In this document: positions 40,878-49,513 of the stretch, piece by piece | Numbering within the stretch: position 1 is the stretch's first letter | How the letters are laid out: every line of letters starts with the position of its first letter | DNA from: Thermodesulfobacteriota bacterium | Lineage (GTDB): Bacteria > Desulfobacterota > Thermodesulfobacteria > Thermodesulfobacteriales > Thermodesulfobacteriaceae | NCBI GenBank assembly: GCA_030578315.1 | Contig: JAUQQL010000001.1 | Location: 23,869-87,868, forward strand | Reading direction: 5' to 3' | Length of the DNA stretch: 64,000 bases | Notes under the pieces: model-generated | What the model saw: the letters and a program-made list of their open reading frames with translations, nothing else | Databases searched by the model: none | Told to the model about the DNA's origin: nothing | Made by a program: the position numbers and the translations under genes

Positions 40878-41780
40878 ATGTCAGCTAAAATAATAGATGG
40901 TGTAGCGATTGCTAAAGAAATTAGAGAAGGAATTAAAAAAGAGGTACAGGAATTAAAAGAAAAACATGGTATTACTCCCGGGTTAGTTACCATTTTAGTA
41001 GGAGAAAATCCTGCTTCGGTTTCTTATGTTACAGCTAAACAGAAGACTGCACATGAACTTGGATTTTATTCTGTTCAAGAAAATTTACCTGAAAATGTTT
41101 CTGAAGATGAACTTTTGAAATTGATTGAAAAGTATAATAATGACCCTAAAATTCACGGAATTTTGGTTCAACTTCCTCTTCCTAAACACATTGACGAAAA
41201 CAAGGTCATTTTTGCTATAGATCCTAAGAAAGATGTAGATGGATTTCATCCTGTTAATGTAGGTAAAATGGTTATAGGTCTTCCTTGCTTTTTACCTTGC
41301 ACTCCTCACGGAATTTTAGTGCTTTTAGATAAAGCTGGTTGCCAAGTAGATGGTGCTGAGGTAGTGGTAATTGGAAGAAGTAATATAGTAGGAAAACCTG
41401 TAGCCAATTTACTTTTGCAGAAAAGAAAACCGGTAGGAAATGCTACAGTTACAATTTGTCACACTGGAACAAAAGATATTGCTTTTCATACTAAGAGAGC
41501 AGACATTTTAATTGTAGCTGCTGGGAGACCCAAAGTAGTTACTGCGGACATGGTAAAACCTGGAGTAGTAGTAATTGATGTAGGAGTAAATAGAATCGGA
41601 ACTACTCCTGAAGGAAAGCCTAAACTTTGTGGAGATGTAGACTTTGATAGTGTTAAAGAAGTAGCTTCTGCTATTACTCCTGTTCCAGGTGGAGTAGGAC
41701 CAATGACTATAACTATGCTTATGAAAAACACTTTAGAATCTGCTAAAATGTGGGCGGGGCTTCCCTCAGAAGTTGCTTAA
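40878..41780 (+). CDS. folD: Methylene-THF dehydrogenase / methenyl-THF cyclohydrolase
   Basis: FolD interconverts 10-formyl-, methenyl- and methylene-THF, the second and third folate steps of the methyl branch. The 300-residue protein shows [18 protein letters not shown] with the catalytic lysine, [30 protein letters not shown], and the Rossmann segment [20 protein letters not shown]; the C-terminal [20 protein letters not shown] is diagnostic. The ribosome site is AAGGGGG. It sits between fhs and cooS, and no separate cyclohydrolase (fchA) is present, so it should supply both activities. Confidence 0.97.
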   Translation: MSAKIIDGVAIAKEIREGIKKEVQELKEKHGITPGLVTILVGENPASVSYVTAKQKTAHELGFYSVQENLPENVSEDELLKLIEKYNNDPKIHGILVQLPLPKHIDENKVIFAIDPKKDVDGFHPVNVGKMVIGLPCFLPCTPHGILVLLDKAGCQVDGAEVVVIGRSNIVGKPVANLLLQKRKPVGNATVTICHTGTKDIAFHTKRADILIVAAGRPKVVTADMVKPGVVVIDVGVNRIGTTPEGKPKLCGDVDFDSVKEVASAITPVPGGVGPMTITMLMKNTLESAKMWAGLPSEVA

Positions 41781-41885
41781 AAATTTTTTATTATTTTAGA
41801 AAAATTTTTAGTAAGTATTGAATTTTATTTTTTTTGAATAATAGTAATTATTAAGAAAAAAAATTTTTAAAAGGGGGTAGAGGAT

Positions 41886-43925
41886 ATGATAGATCGTGAA
41901 GCAAGATTTGGTAGGGGGAAGCTCCCTATTCAAAGTAAAACTGCTGAAGAGCTTTATCAGTATATTCCGGAAGAAGTATTTATAGCTCCTAAAAGAGTAG
42001 TTAGAAGAGGTACTACTCCTTGTGCTTTTGGTAAAGGAGGTTCCTGTTGCAAGGTTTGTAATATGGGACCTTGTCAGGTGGTAGAGGGGATTGAAGAATT
42101 AAGAGGTATTTGTGGAGCAACTGCTGCAACGGTAGTAGCTCGTAACTTTGCCAGAATGGTTGCTGCTGGAACTTCTGCTCACTCTGACCACGGAAGACAT
42201 ACTGCTCATACTTTTTATGAAGCTGTTCATGGAGAAGCACCTTTTAAGGTAAAAGATAGTAGAAAATTGAGGATTGTAGCTCAAGCTTTTGGGGTAGATT
42301 TAAATCTTCCTGAAGATGAAATGGCAAAGAGAGTGGCAGAAGAAGCTGTAAAAGCTTTTGGTCAACAGGAGGGAGAGTTAAAATTTGCTTTAAGGGCACC
42401 TCAGCCACTTATTGAAAAGTGGAGAAGATACGGAGTTATGCCTAGAGGGGTTGACAGAGAAGTTGTTGAAACTCTTCACAGAACTAGTGTAGGAGTTGAC
42501 CAAGATTATAGAAATATTCTTCTAGGAGCTGCTCGTTGTTCTTTAGCAGATGGATGGGGAGGTTCAATGATTGCAACTGAACTTCAAGATGTAATGCTCG
42601 GAACTCCTGTTCCTGTAAGAACTAAGGTAAATATTGGACTAGCTACTATTAAAAAAGATCATGTAAATGTAGTAGTTCATGGACATGATCCTATTTTAGC
42701 AGAGGCTTTAGCTGTTTCAGCTAGTGACCCTGAAATTGTAGCGGAAGCTAAAAAGGTTGGAGCTAAGGGAGTAAATTTAGCTGGTATTTGTTGTACGGGA
42801 AACGAAGTTTTGATGAGATATGGTATTCCAGTTGCTGGAAGTTTTATGCAACAAGAAGCAGCTATTGGAACTGGAGCTATTGAAGCTATAGTGGTAGATG
42901 TGCAGTGCATTATGATGAACATTGTGGAGGTAGCTAAACATTTTCATACCTTGGTAATTACGACAAGTCCTATAGCAAAGATGCCTGGAGCTCATCATAT
43001 AGAATTTGAGTCAACAAGGGCATTAGAGATTGCTAAAGAGATTTTAAAAATGGCGATTTCTCGTTATCCTTTGAGAGATAATAGTAAAGTTAGAATTCCG
43101 GAACATAGTGTAGATGTAGTGGTAGGATTTAGTCATGAAACCATAATGTATATACTTGGTGGGAGATTTAGGGCTTCCTATAAGCCTTTAAATGAAAATG
43201 TGATTAATGGAAGAATTTTAGGAGTTGCTGCTATAGTTGGGTGTGATAACTACCGAGTTGCGGAACCTATTTCTATTGAAATAGCTAAGGAGCTTATTGC
43301 TAATAATGTTCTTATTTTAGCTACGGGTTGTGCAGCAGTAAGACTTGGAACAGCTGGACTTTTAAGACCTGAAGCTGCAGAACTTGCTGGTCCAGGACTA
43401 AGGGAGGTATTGGAAGCTGTGGGATGTCCACCAGTTCTTCATATGGGGTCTTGTGTAGATAATTCAAGAATTCTTTTAGCTGCCACTGAGGTTGTTAGAA
43501 CTGGAGGTCTTGGGGAAGACATTTATCAGATTCCTGCTGTAGGATCTGCTCCTGAGTGGATGAGTGAAAAGGCTATTGCTATTGGAATGTATTTTGTGAC
43601 AAGCGGTGTTCAAGTAGTTTTTGGTCCTACATTTCCTACTCTTAATAGTAAAGAAGTTTGTGACTTTTTATTTAATGAGATTGAAACTTATTTTGGAGGA
43701 AACTGGAGAGTTGCTAGGACAGCTAATGAATTTGTAAATATTATGATAGACAGAATTAATTTTGGTAGGAGAAATCTTGGAATTGATAAGCCTAAACCAA
43801 GAATTCTTTACGATATGGCTATGAGAAGAGCTTTAGCTGCTCCAAAAGTGGAAACTCCTCAACATCTTGTGGGTTATTATGGACCTATATCTTTAAAAGG
43901 TAGTGTGGAAGAGAAGAAGGCTTAA
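41886..43925 (+). CDS. acsA: Ni-containing CO dehydrogenase catalytic subunit (CODH/ACS alpha or CooS)
   Basis: CODH reduces CO2 to CO for acetyl-CoA synthesis, or oxidises CO. The 679-residue protein has the cysteine-rich N-terminal iron-sulfur region (CAFGKGGSCCKVCNMGPCQV, then GICGATAATVVARNFARMVA) that binds the D and B clusters. The C-cluster region shows HSDHGRHTAHTFYEA, the histidine-containing HVNVVVHGHDPILAEAL, NLAGICCTGNEVLMRYGI, VDVQCIMMNI, and CAAVRLGTAGLLR with GSCVDNSRI. Length and context, with acsB-acsC-acsD-acsE downstream, favour the ACS partner over a stand-alone CooS. The ribosome leader AGGGGGTAGAGGA is also seen before acsB. It is closed by a hairpin at 43942. Confidence 0.95.
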   Translation: MIDREARFGRGKLPIQSKTAEELYQYIPEEVFIAPKRVVRRGTTPCAFGKGGSCCKVCNMGPCQVVEGIEELRGICGATAATVVARNFARMVAAGTSAHSDHGRHTAHTFYEAVHGEAPFKVKDSRKLRIVAQAFGVDLNLPEDEMAKRVAEEAVKAFGQQEGELKFALRAPQPLIEKWRRYGVMPRGVDREVVETLHRTSVGVDQDYRNILLGAARCSLADGWGGSMIATELQDVMLGTPVPVRTKVNIGLATIKKDHVNVVVHGHDPILAEALAVSASDPEIVAEAKKVGAKGVNLAGICCTGNEVLMRYGIPVAGSFMQQEAAIGTGAIEAIVVDVQCIMMNIVEVAKHFHTLVITTSPIAKMPGAHHIEFESTRALEIAKEILKMAISRYPLRDNSKVRIPEHSVDVVVGFSHETIMYILGGRFRASYKPLNENVINGRILGVAAIVGCDNYRVAEPISIEIAKELIANNVLILATGCAAVRLGTAGLLRPEAAELAGPGLREVLEAVGCPPVLHMGSCVDNSRILLAATEVVRTGGLGEDIYQIPAVGSAPEWMSEKAIAIGMYFVTSGVQVVFGPTFPTLNSKEVCDFLFNEIETYFGGNWRVARTANEFVNIMIDRINFGRRNLGIDKPKPRILYDMAMRRALAAPKVETPQHLVGYYGPISLKGSVEEKKA

Positions 43926-43941
43926 TTTGAGTGATTAATAA

Positions 43942-43976
43942 AAGAGGTCAGGAGAGAAAAATTCTCTTGACCTCTT
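43942..43976 (+). terminator. Hairpin after CODH gene, overlapping the hdrA promoter
   Basis: AAGAGGTCA (43942-43950) pairs with TGACCTCTT (43968-43976), and inner AGAGA with TCTCT, giving a long stem 16 bases after the CODH stop. The T-run after it is interrupted (TTGTTATTATAT), so termination may be partial. Its 3' arm contains TTGACC, the -35 box of the following promoter. Confidence 0.65.
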
Positions 43977-43995
43977 AAGATTGTTATTATATACT
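43967..43995 (+). promoter_or_regulatory. Sigma-70-type promoter for the hdrA-mvhD-met-acs operon
   Basis: TTGACC (43967-43972) and TATACT (43990-43995) are exactly 17 bases apart, close to consensus. Transcription would start near 44002, about 37 bases before the hdrA ATG. A perfect inverted repeat ACTTTTT / AAAAAGT (43993-44007) covers the -10/start region and might be an operator or incidental A+T symmetry. Confidence 0.6.
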
Positions 43996-44038
43996 TTTTA
44001 AAAAAGTATTTAAAAAAGTTTGAAGGGGGATGAAAAAA

Positions 44039-47000
44039 ATGAGTAATGCTAAAGGAAAAGTTTTAATTGTAGGAGGAGGAATTGCAGGTATTCAATCTGC
44101 TTTGGACTTGGCAGATCTTGGATATTATGTTTATTTGGTAGAGAAGAAAGCTACTATTGGTGGGGTTATGGCACAACTTGATAAGACTTTTCCCACCAAT
44201 GATTGTAGTATCTGAATTTTAGCCCCAAAAATGGTAGAGGCCGGTAGGTCTCCCAACATTGAAATTTTGACCTTAACTGAGATTGAAAGTATTGAGGGAG
44301 AACCGGGTAATTTTAAAGTGAGGTTAAAGATAAATCCAAGATATATAGACCCTTCTAAGTGTACAGCTTGTGGAGATTGTGCTAAGTATTGTCCAAGATT
44401 AGCTATAGATTCTTTTAATGCCAACTTAACATTTACTCGTTCTGCTCATATAGATTTTCCTCAGGCAGTTCCGACAGTGTATTATATAGATGCTGAAACT
44501 TGTCTTCATTTAAATTATGAAACTTGTATGCTTTGCACTAACATATGTGGTCCTAAGGCTATAGATTTTTCTCAAAAACCTGAGTACAGAGAGGTAGAAG
44601 TAGGAGCAGTTATTATAGCTCCTGGATTTGGTCCTGTACCTCAGGAAGCTTTGGAGAAATATGGTTATGGAACTTATGATGATGTAGTAACTAGTATTGA
44701 AGTTGAACGTATGACCTGTGTTTCGGGTCCTACAGAAGGAGAAGTAATAAGGCCTTCGGACTTTAAACATCCTAAAAAGATTGCTTATATTCAATGTGTG
44801 GGGTCTCGTGATTTAACTTGTGATAGAAATTACTGTTCTACTGTTTGTTGCATGTATGCGGTTAAGGAGGCTACTATAATAAAAGAACATGAACCTTCTG
44901 CTGAAATAACTTTATTTTTCATGGATGTAAGGACTCAAGGTAAGGGATTTGATGAAGCTTTTAGAAACTATGTAGAAAAGTATAAAATGAGAGTTGTTAG
45001 GGCAAGGCCTCCAAAGATAGAAAAGGTAGGAGAAAAATTAGCTTTAACCTATGTAGATGAGGATGGTCAGAGAAAAAGGGAACTTTTTGACATGGTAGTT
45101 TTGTCTGTAGGGCTTTCTCCTCCTAAGGATGCAGAAAAGCTTGCTTCTATTTTTGGGATCGAGCTTAATGAGTTTAAGTTTGCAAAGACTTCAGCTTTAA
45201 AACCTATAGAGACTAACCGTCCTGGAATTTATGTAATTGGGGCTTTTCAGGGACCTAAAGATATTCCTGAAAGTGTTATGCAAGCTTCGGGTGGAGCTGC
45301 AACGGTTTCGGAACTTCTTAAAGAAGGAAGATTTACTAGTTACGTAGTAAAAGAGTATCCTCCTGAGGATTTAGAACTTATGTCTGGAGAACCAAGGATT
45401 GGAGTATTTGTGTGTCACTGTGGGGTAAACATCGCAGGTGTAGTAAATGTTAAAGAGGTAGTAGAATATGCTAAAACACTTTCCAATGTGGTTCATGCTG
45501 AAAATTTGACTTATGCTTGTTCTCAGGATTCTTTAGACACTATTAAGAAAAGAATACAAGAACATAAGCTTAATCGTGTAGTAGTTTCTGCTTGTTCTCC
45601 AAGAACCCATGAGCCTCTTTTCCAAGATACCATTCGTGAGATGGGTTTAAATCTTGCGCTTTTTGAGATGGCTAATATTAGGGACCAGTGTTCTTGGGTT
45701 CATGCAGACGATCCTGAAAAAGCAACTGATAAGGCTAAGGACTTAGTGAGGATGGCTGTTTCTAAAGCTAGGAGACTTAAACCTCTTGAGCTGCAAAAGG
45801 TTCCGGTAACTCCTTCGGCTTTGGTAGTAGGTGGGGGGGTTGCGGGAATGATTTCAGCGCTATCTATTGCTGAGCAAGGTTTCCAGGTATATTTAGTTGA
45901 GAAAGAATTTGAGCTTGGAGGAAATTTAAAGAGGGTTAAGTATTTGATAACTGGTGAGGATCCACGGGAATTTGTAAAAGAGCTAATTTCTAAGGTTGAG
46001 GCTCATCCTAATATAAAGATTTTTAAGGGAGCAACTATTGAGAATGTATCAGGTTATATAGGGAATTTTACGACCACTATTAGAGTTGGGGATTCTTCTG
46101 AGTTAGTGAATCATGGAGTGGTGGTGGTAGCTACTGGTGGAAGAGAATATAGGCCTTCTAGATATCCTTTAGATGGAAAAAAAGTTATAACTCAACTTGA
46201 ATTAGAAGAAAGATTAGCTCAAGGTAAGGATTTAAGTGATGTGAAAAAAGTGGTGATGATTCAGTGTGCTGGTTCAAGAGGAGAGGAATTGACTTACTGT
46301 AGTAAAGTTTGTTGTGTTCAAGCCTTGAAAAATGCTTTAAAAATAAAGGAGATAAAACCTGAGGTTGATGTTTTTATTCTTTATATGGATATGAGAGCTT
46401 ACGGATTTTATGAAAAGTATTATTTTGAAGCAAGGAAAAAAGGTATTAAATTTGTAAGGTATTTAAATGAGAGAAGACCTGAGGTGGTAAGTGGAGGAGT
46501 GAAGGTTTACGACATGATAGCTGGTGAAGAACTTTTTATTCCTGCAGACTTGGTTGTGCTTTCAGTGGGAATTGTTCCTTCAGAGGATAAAGATATAGTT
46601 AATATGCTTAGGATTCCTTGTGGAGCTGAAGATGGATTCCTTATGGAAGCTCATGTAAAATTAAGACCTGTTGATACAGCAACAGATGGTGTTTTTATTT
46701 GTGGACTTGCTCATGGACCGAAACCATTGGAAGAAGTTATATCTCAGGCTAAGGCTGCAGCAGGGAGAGCTACTATTCCTCTTGCTAAGAAAGAGGTTGA
46801 GGTATCACCTATTGTGGCTGGTGTGGACGAAGGTAAATGTATTGGATGTGGTATTTGTGTAGAGCTTTGTCCGTTTTCAGCTATTGAATTGTTAAAGGTA
46901 GATAAAAAAAGAAAAGCCAAAGTTATAACTGCAGCTTGTAAGGGTTGTGGAATTTGTGCATCGCACTGTCCTGTATTTGCTATAGATGTAGGTGGTTTTA

Positions 47001-47092
47001 CGAGAGAGGCTATTTTGGAACAACTAGCTGGTTTCAAGAAAGAGGTGGTAGAAAAGGTATTGGAAGAAAAAAAGGCAGAGGTGGGAAGCTAA
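44039..47092 (+). CDS. hdrA: HdrA-type flavin/iron-sulfur subunit, selenoprotein
   Basis: Heterodisulfide-reductase-A-like electron-transfer (candidate bifurcating) subunit, 1017 residues if the in-frame TGA at 44213-44215 is read as selenocysteine (Sec59). Reading continues without a gap through [16 protein letters not shown], the conserved HdrA segment, whose Cys-containing relatives have CxxC where this has DCSI-Sec. Order: first FAD module ([18 protein letters not shown]), ferredoxin-like [12 protein letters not shown] and CMLCTNIC, and the cluster motif [14 protein letters not shown]. The classical HdrA start [15 protein letters not shown] comes near residue 457. Then a second FAD module ([19 protein letters not shown]), [14 protein letters not shown], and two C-terminal [4Fe-4S] motifs. 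A SECIS-like hairpin follows the TGA. ATG 44039 is preferred over 44030 because GGGGG sits 9 bases before it. Confidence 0.9.
44232..44255 (+). promoter_or_regulatory. SECIS-like element in hdrA
   Basis: Downstream of the TGA codon, GAGGCC (44237-44242) pairs with GGTCTC (44247-44252) around the loop GGTA. Below an unpaired TA (44235-44236, including a bulged U), TGG (44232-44234) pairs with CCA (44253-44255). The loop begins 28 bases after the TGA. Apical GGU and a 5' bulged U at this distance are the features recognised by bacterial SelB. Confidence 0.75.
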
Positions 47093-47129
47093 CTAAAAAA
47101 AAGATAATTAAAAAAGGAGGGAGAGAAAA

Positions 47130-47840
47130 ATGGGTTTCGAACCAAGAATATTAGCTTTTATGTGTCATTGGTGAGCTTATACAGCTGCTGATGGAGCCGG
47201 GGTTGCTCGTCAGAACTATCCTCCTTACTTGAGAGTAGTAAGAGTGATGTGTACAGGAAGAGTTGATCCTTTATTTGTAATGATGGCTTTTAATAATGGT
47301 GCAGATGGAGTATTAGTTGCAGGATGTAGAATTGGAGAGTGTAAGTATGGAGAGGGTAATTTAGAAGCTTTACTTATGGGTGAGACGGTAAAAAATCTTA
47401 TGAAACTTTTAGGAATGGAAGAAAAAAGATTGAGACTTGATTGGGTTTCTTCTTCTGAGTCTGCTAAAATTGTGGAGATTATAAGAGACTTTTCTAATAC
47501 ATTACAAGAAATTGGGCCTTTAGGAGAAAAAGAAGGTTGGAGTGAAGAAGACAAAAAGTTTTATTTAGAAAGTGCAGTTGCACTTTGCAATAATATGCAA
47601 TTTAGGTCTTCTTATGGAAATTTAGCTAGGGAAATAAAAAAGATGGGAGATTTTTCTTTAGAGGTTATAACTAAGAAGGTAGAGGAAAAGCTTTTATCTG
47701 CTATGAAGACTAGACTTTATGAAATTGAGATTAAAGAGTTAGTAAAAGATGGTCCTAAGAGTTTAGATTATATAGTTGGTAAAATTAAGGGAGATCCTGT
47801 AGAAATAGAAAAAATTTTATCTAAAATAATAAAAACTTAG
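47130..47840 (+). CDS. mvhD: MvhD-type electron-transfer subunit, selenoprotein
   Basis: Small iron-sulfur subunit that links HdrA to hydrogenases, formate dehydrogenase or other partners. It is 236 residues if TGA at 47172-47174 is selenocysteine (Sec15). The opening reads FMCHW-Sec-AYTAADGAGVA, matching the family CNWCSYAGAD consensus with the second Cys replaced by Sec, as known in VhuD of some methanogens. Downstream in the same frame are RVMCTGRVDPLFVMMAF and ADGVLVAGCRIGECKYGEGN. The C-terminal ~110 residues are helical and longer than basic MvhD. The ATG follows AAGGAGGGAG. It lies 37 bases after hdrA. A conventional gene caller would start this gene too late, near 47229. Confidence 0.9.
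47188..47213 (+). promoter_or_regulatory. SECIS-like element in mvhD
   Basis: After the TGA at 47172, CTGA (47188-47191) pairs with TCAG (47210-47213), then an internal bulge with an unpaired U (47192), then GAGC (47194-47197) with GCTC (47205-47208) around the loop CGGGGTT. The loop lies 24-30 bases after the TGA and contains GGU, as bacterial SECIS elements do. The upper stem is only 4 bp. Confidence 0.62.
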
Positions 47841-47851
47841 GGGGGGCTACT

Positions 47852-48415
47852 TTGAGTGTAGAGAGCCTGACTGTAAAACTTTTAGAAAAGGTTCAAGAGC
47901 CTAAGTTAAGGTCTTTAGTTTCTGGTCAAGTAGAGAGTTTTGACCAATGTTTTAGGTGTGGTGCTTGTTCTGGGATCTGTCCGGTTAAAAAAACTACTCA
48001 AGTTTTTGATCCTCGTAAAATTATTCATCTTCTTTTGTTAGGTTTTAAGGAAAAGATTTTAAATGAAGTCTTATGGTATTGTTCTCAGTGTGGAAGTTGT
48101 GTTCCGGTATGTCCTATGGATGTTAAGCCTAAAGAAGTAATTGCAGCTATTAGGAAATTTATGTTAGATGAAGGATTGATTACATTAGATAATCTTTTTG
48201 AATTGGGCAAATTTGCAAGAGTTATTAAAGATAAGTGTATAGTTTGTTTAACTTGTGTTAGACTTTGTCCTTTTTCAGCTCCGGTGATTAATCCCGAAGG
48301 GTATGCAGAAATTCAAGTGGATAAATGTAAGGCTTGTGGAATTTGCGTGCAGGGTTGTCCAGCTCGAGCAATAGAATTAAGAAAAAATCCAGAATATATG
48401 GAGGTTAGGTACTAA
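47852..48415 (+). CDS. HdrC-like ferredoxin subunit with extra 2x[4Fe-4S] domain
   Basis: A 187-residue iron-sulfur protein. The first ~100 residues are HdrC-like (CFRCGACSGICPVKK and WYCSQCGSCVPVCPMDVKP, two [4Fe-4S] sites). The last ~80 residues add a bacterial-type ferredoxin domain (CIVCLTCVRLCPFSAP; CKACGICVQGCPARAIELRK). It should pass electrons between HdrA/MvhD and MetV/MetF. There is no partner with the HdrB CCG motif in the window. It starts with TTG after a GGGGGG ribosome site and overlaps the next gene in TAATG. The name HdrC is by similarity only. Confidence 0.82.
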   Translation: MSVESLTVKLLEKVQEPKLRSLVSGQVESFDQCFRCGACSGICPVKKTTQVFDPRKIIHLLLLGFKEKILNEVLWYCSQCGSCVPVCPMDVKPKEVIAAIRKFMLDEGLITLDNLFELGKFARVIKDKCIVCLTCVRLCPFSAPVINPEGYAEIQVDKCKACGICVQGCPARAIELRKNPEYMEVRY

Positions 48416-48813
48416 TGGAAGAAAAGGGATTTAAATTGGGTATTTTATGTTGTAATTACACTAATTTGGCAGAAAAAGAAGACTTTAGTGAAATTTTAAG
48501 TGAAGTTATTATGAAAAGATATCCTTGTTCTGGGCATATTGAAATTACGGATATTTTGAGGACTTTTAGAGAAGGTGCTGAAGCTGTTTTGGTTGCGGGT
48601 TGTCAGAAAGGAACTTGTCATAATGAGAACGGAAGTTTAAGAGCTGAGCATCAGGTTGAGGGAGCTCAAAGAATTATTGAGGAGATAGGGCTTCACAAAG
48701 AATTTTTAAAGTTTGTTTATGTGGAGAGGCTAAATACTGGGGATTTTATGGAAAAGGTAAAAGAATTTTATAAAGAAGTTTTAAATAAACTTTTAAAGGA
48801 GAAGAAGGTATGA
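48415..48813 (+). CDS. Second MvhD-like iron-sulfur protein
   Basis: A 132-residue protein whose layout resembles MvhD/FrhD: an N-terminal strand with cysteines (LGILCCNYTN), a middle Cys in YPCSGHIEITDILRTFREGA, and VLVAGCQKGTCHNENGS, which matches the conserved C-terminal cluster-binding part of MvhD. It differs from the upstream MvhD in its first motif and has no Sec. It may be a second electron-entry subunit for the MetV/MetF side. It overlaps the HdrC-like gene by 1 base and metV by 4, so these are translationally coupled. Confidence 0.75.
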   Translation: MEEKGFKLGILCCNYTNLAEKEDFSEILSEVIMKRYPCSGHIEITDILRTFREGAEAVLVAGCQKGTCHNENGSLRAEHQVEGAQRIIEEIGLHKEFLKFVYVERLNTGDFMEKVKEFYKEVLNKLLKEKKV

Positions 48814-49478
48814 TAATTGCTGAGAGACGGCCTTTACCTAAAATTTTAAAAAACATCGAACCTTACAATAAAGTTTTAGTATTAGGTTGTAGAGGATGTG
48901 TAGCTATTTGTTCTGCAGGAGGAGATAGAGAAGTAGCTATTGTAGCGGAAGCTATAAGGTTAGCTCGTGAAAGAGCAGGTAAGCCTATTGAAGTTTTAGA
49001 AGAGACTTTTATTAGACAATGTGATCCTGAATATCTTGTTCCATTGGCTGAGTTAGGAAAACAAGTGGAAGCTGTTGTTAGTTTGGCTTGCGGAGTTGGA
49101 GTTAATTTTATTGCAGACCTTTATCCGGAGTTAAGGATTTTTCCAGGGGTGGATACTACTTTTTATGGAGCTAATGTAGCCTTAGGTGAGTGGATAGAGA
49201 AGTGTAGAGGTTGTGGAGAGTGTATTATTGATATGACAGGAGGTCTTTGTCCTATAGCGAGGTGTGCTAAGAGTTTACTTAATGGTCCTTGTGGTGGTTC
49301 TCAAAATGGTAGGTGTGAAGTAAGAGAAGATATGCCTTGTGTATGGCATTTAATTGTAGAGAGGCTTACTAAGAGAGGGGAACTTGACAGACTTATGGAA
49401 ATTTGGGGACCTAAAGACTGGAGAGCTTCTGGAGGAGAAGGTTTAAGGACTAGAGAAAGAGCAGACTTAAAAGTTTAA
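48810..49478 (+). CDS. metV: MetV, iron-sulfur/zinc partner of methylene-THF reductase
   Basis: MetV is the small partner of MetF in anaerobes with the acetyl-CoA pathway; it carries iron-sulfur and/or zinc sites and links MetF to its electron donor. The 222-residue protein shows VLVLGCRGCVAICSAGGDRE, FIRQCDPEYL, VVSLACGVGVNFIADLYP, and the C-terminal cysteine-rich part CRGCGECIIDMTGGLCP, CAKSLLNGPCGGSQNG and CEVREDMPCVW. It begins inside the preceding stop (ATGA) and is followed by the MetF-AcsD fusion 36 bases later, matching the metV-metF pairing seen in acetogens. Confidence 0.88.
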   Translation: MIIAERRPLPKILKNIEPYNKVLVLGCRGCVAICSAGGDREVAIVAEAIRLARERAGKPIEVLEETFIRQCDPEYLVPLAELGKQVEAVVSLACGVGVNFIADLYPELRIFPGVDTTFYGANVALGEWIEKCRGCGECIIDMTGGLCPIARCAKSLLNGPCGGSQNGRCEVREDMPCVWHLIVERLTKRGELDRLMEIWGPKDWRASGGEGLRTRERADLKV

Positions 49479-49513
49479 AGAGTTTTAGAGACTTTGTAGA
49501 GGAGGGGGGTTCC

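Noticed and set aside
41837-41852. Inverted repeat AATAAT/ATTATT before the CODH gene as an operator
   Set aside because: A 6-bp all-A/T palindrome is expected by chance in this composition, and no clear promoter is aligned with it.
41486-42998. Several antisense ORFs of 60-100 codons over folD and the CODH gene
   Set aside because: They are shadows of strongly conserved genes and have no motifs or ribosome sites.
44030-44215. A 61-codon gene followed by a separate long gene at 44231
   Set aside because: Both pieces are in the same frame, the protein motif runs straight across the TGA, and a SECIS-like hairpin follows. I treat it as one selenoprotein gene, not a pseudogene or two genes.
47229-47840. 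MvhD gene starting at 47229
   Set aside because: This start lacks a ribosome site and the cluster-binding N-terminus. ATG 47130 has a strong site and the frame is open through a TGA that fits Sec.
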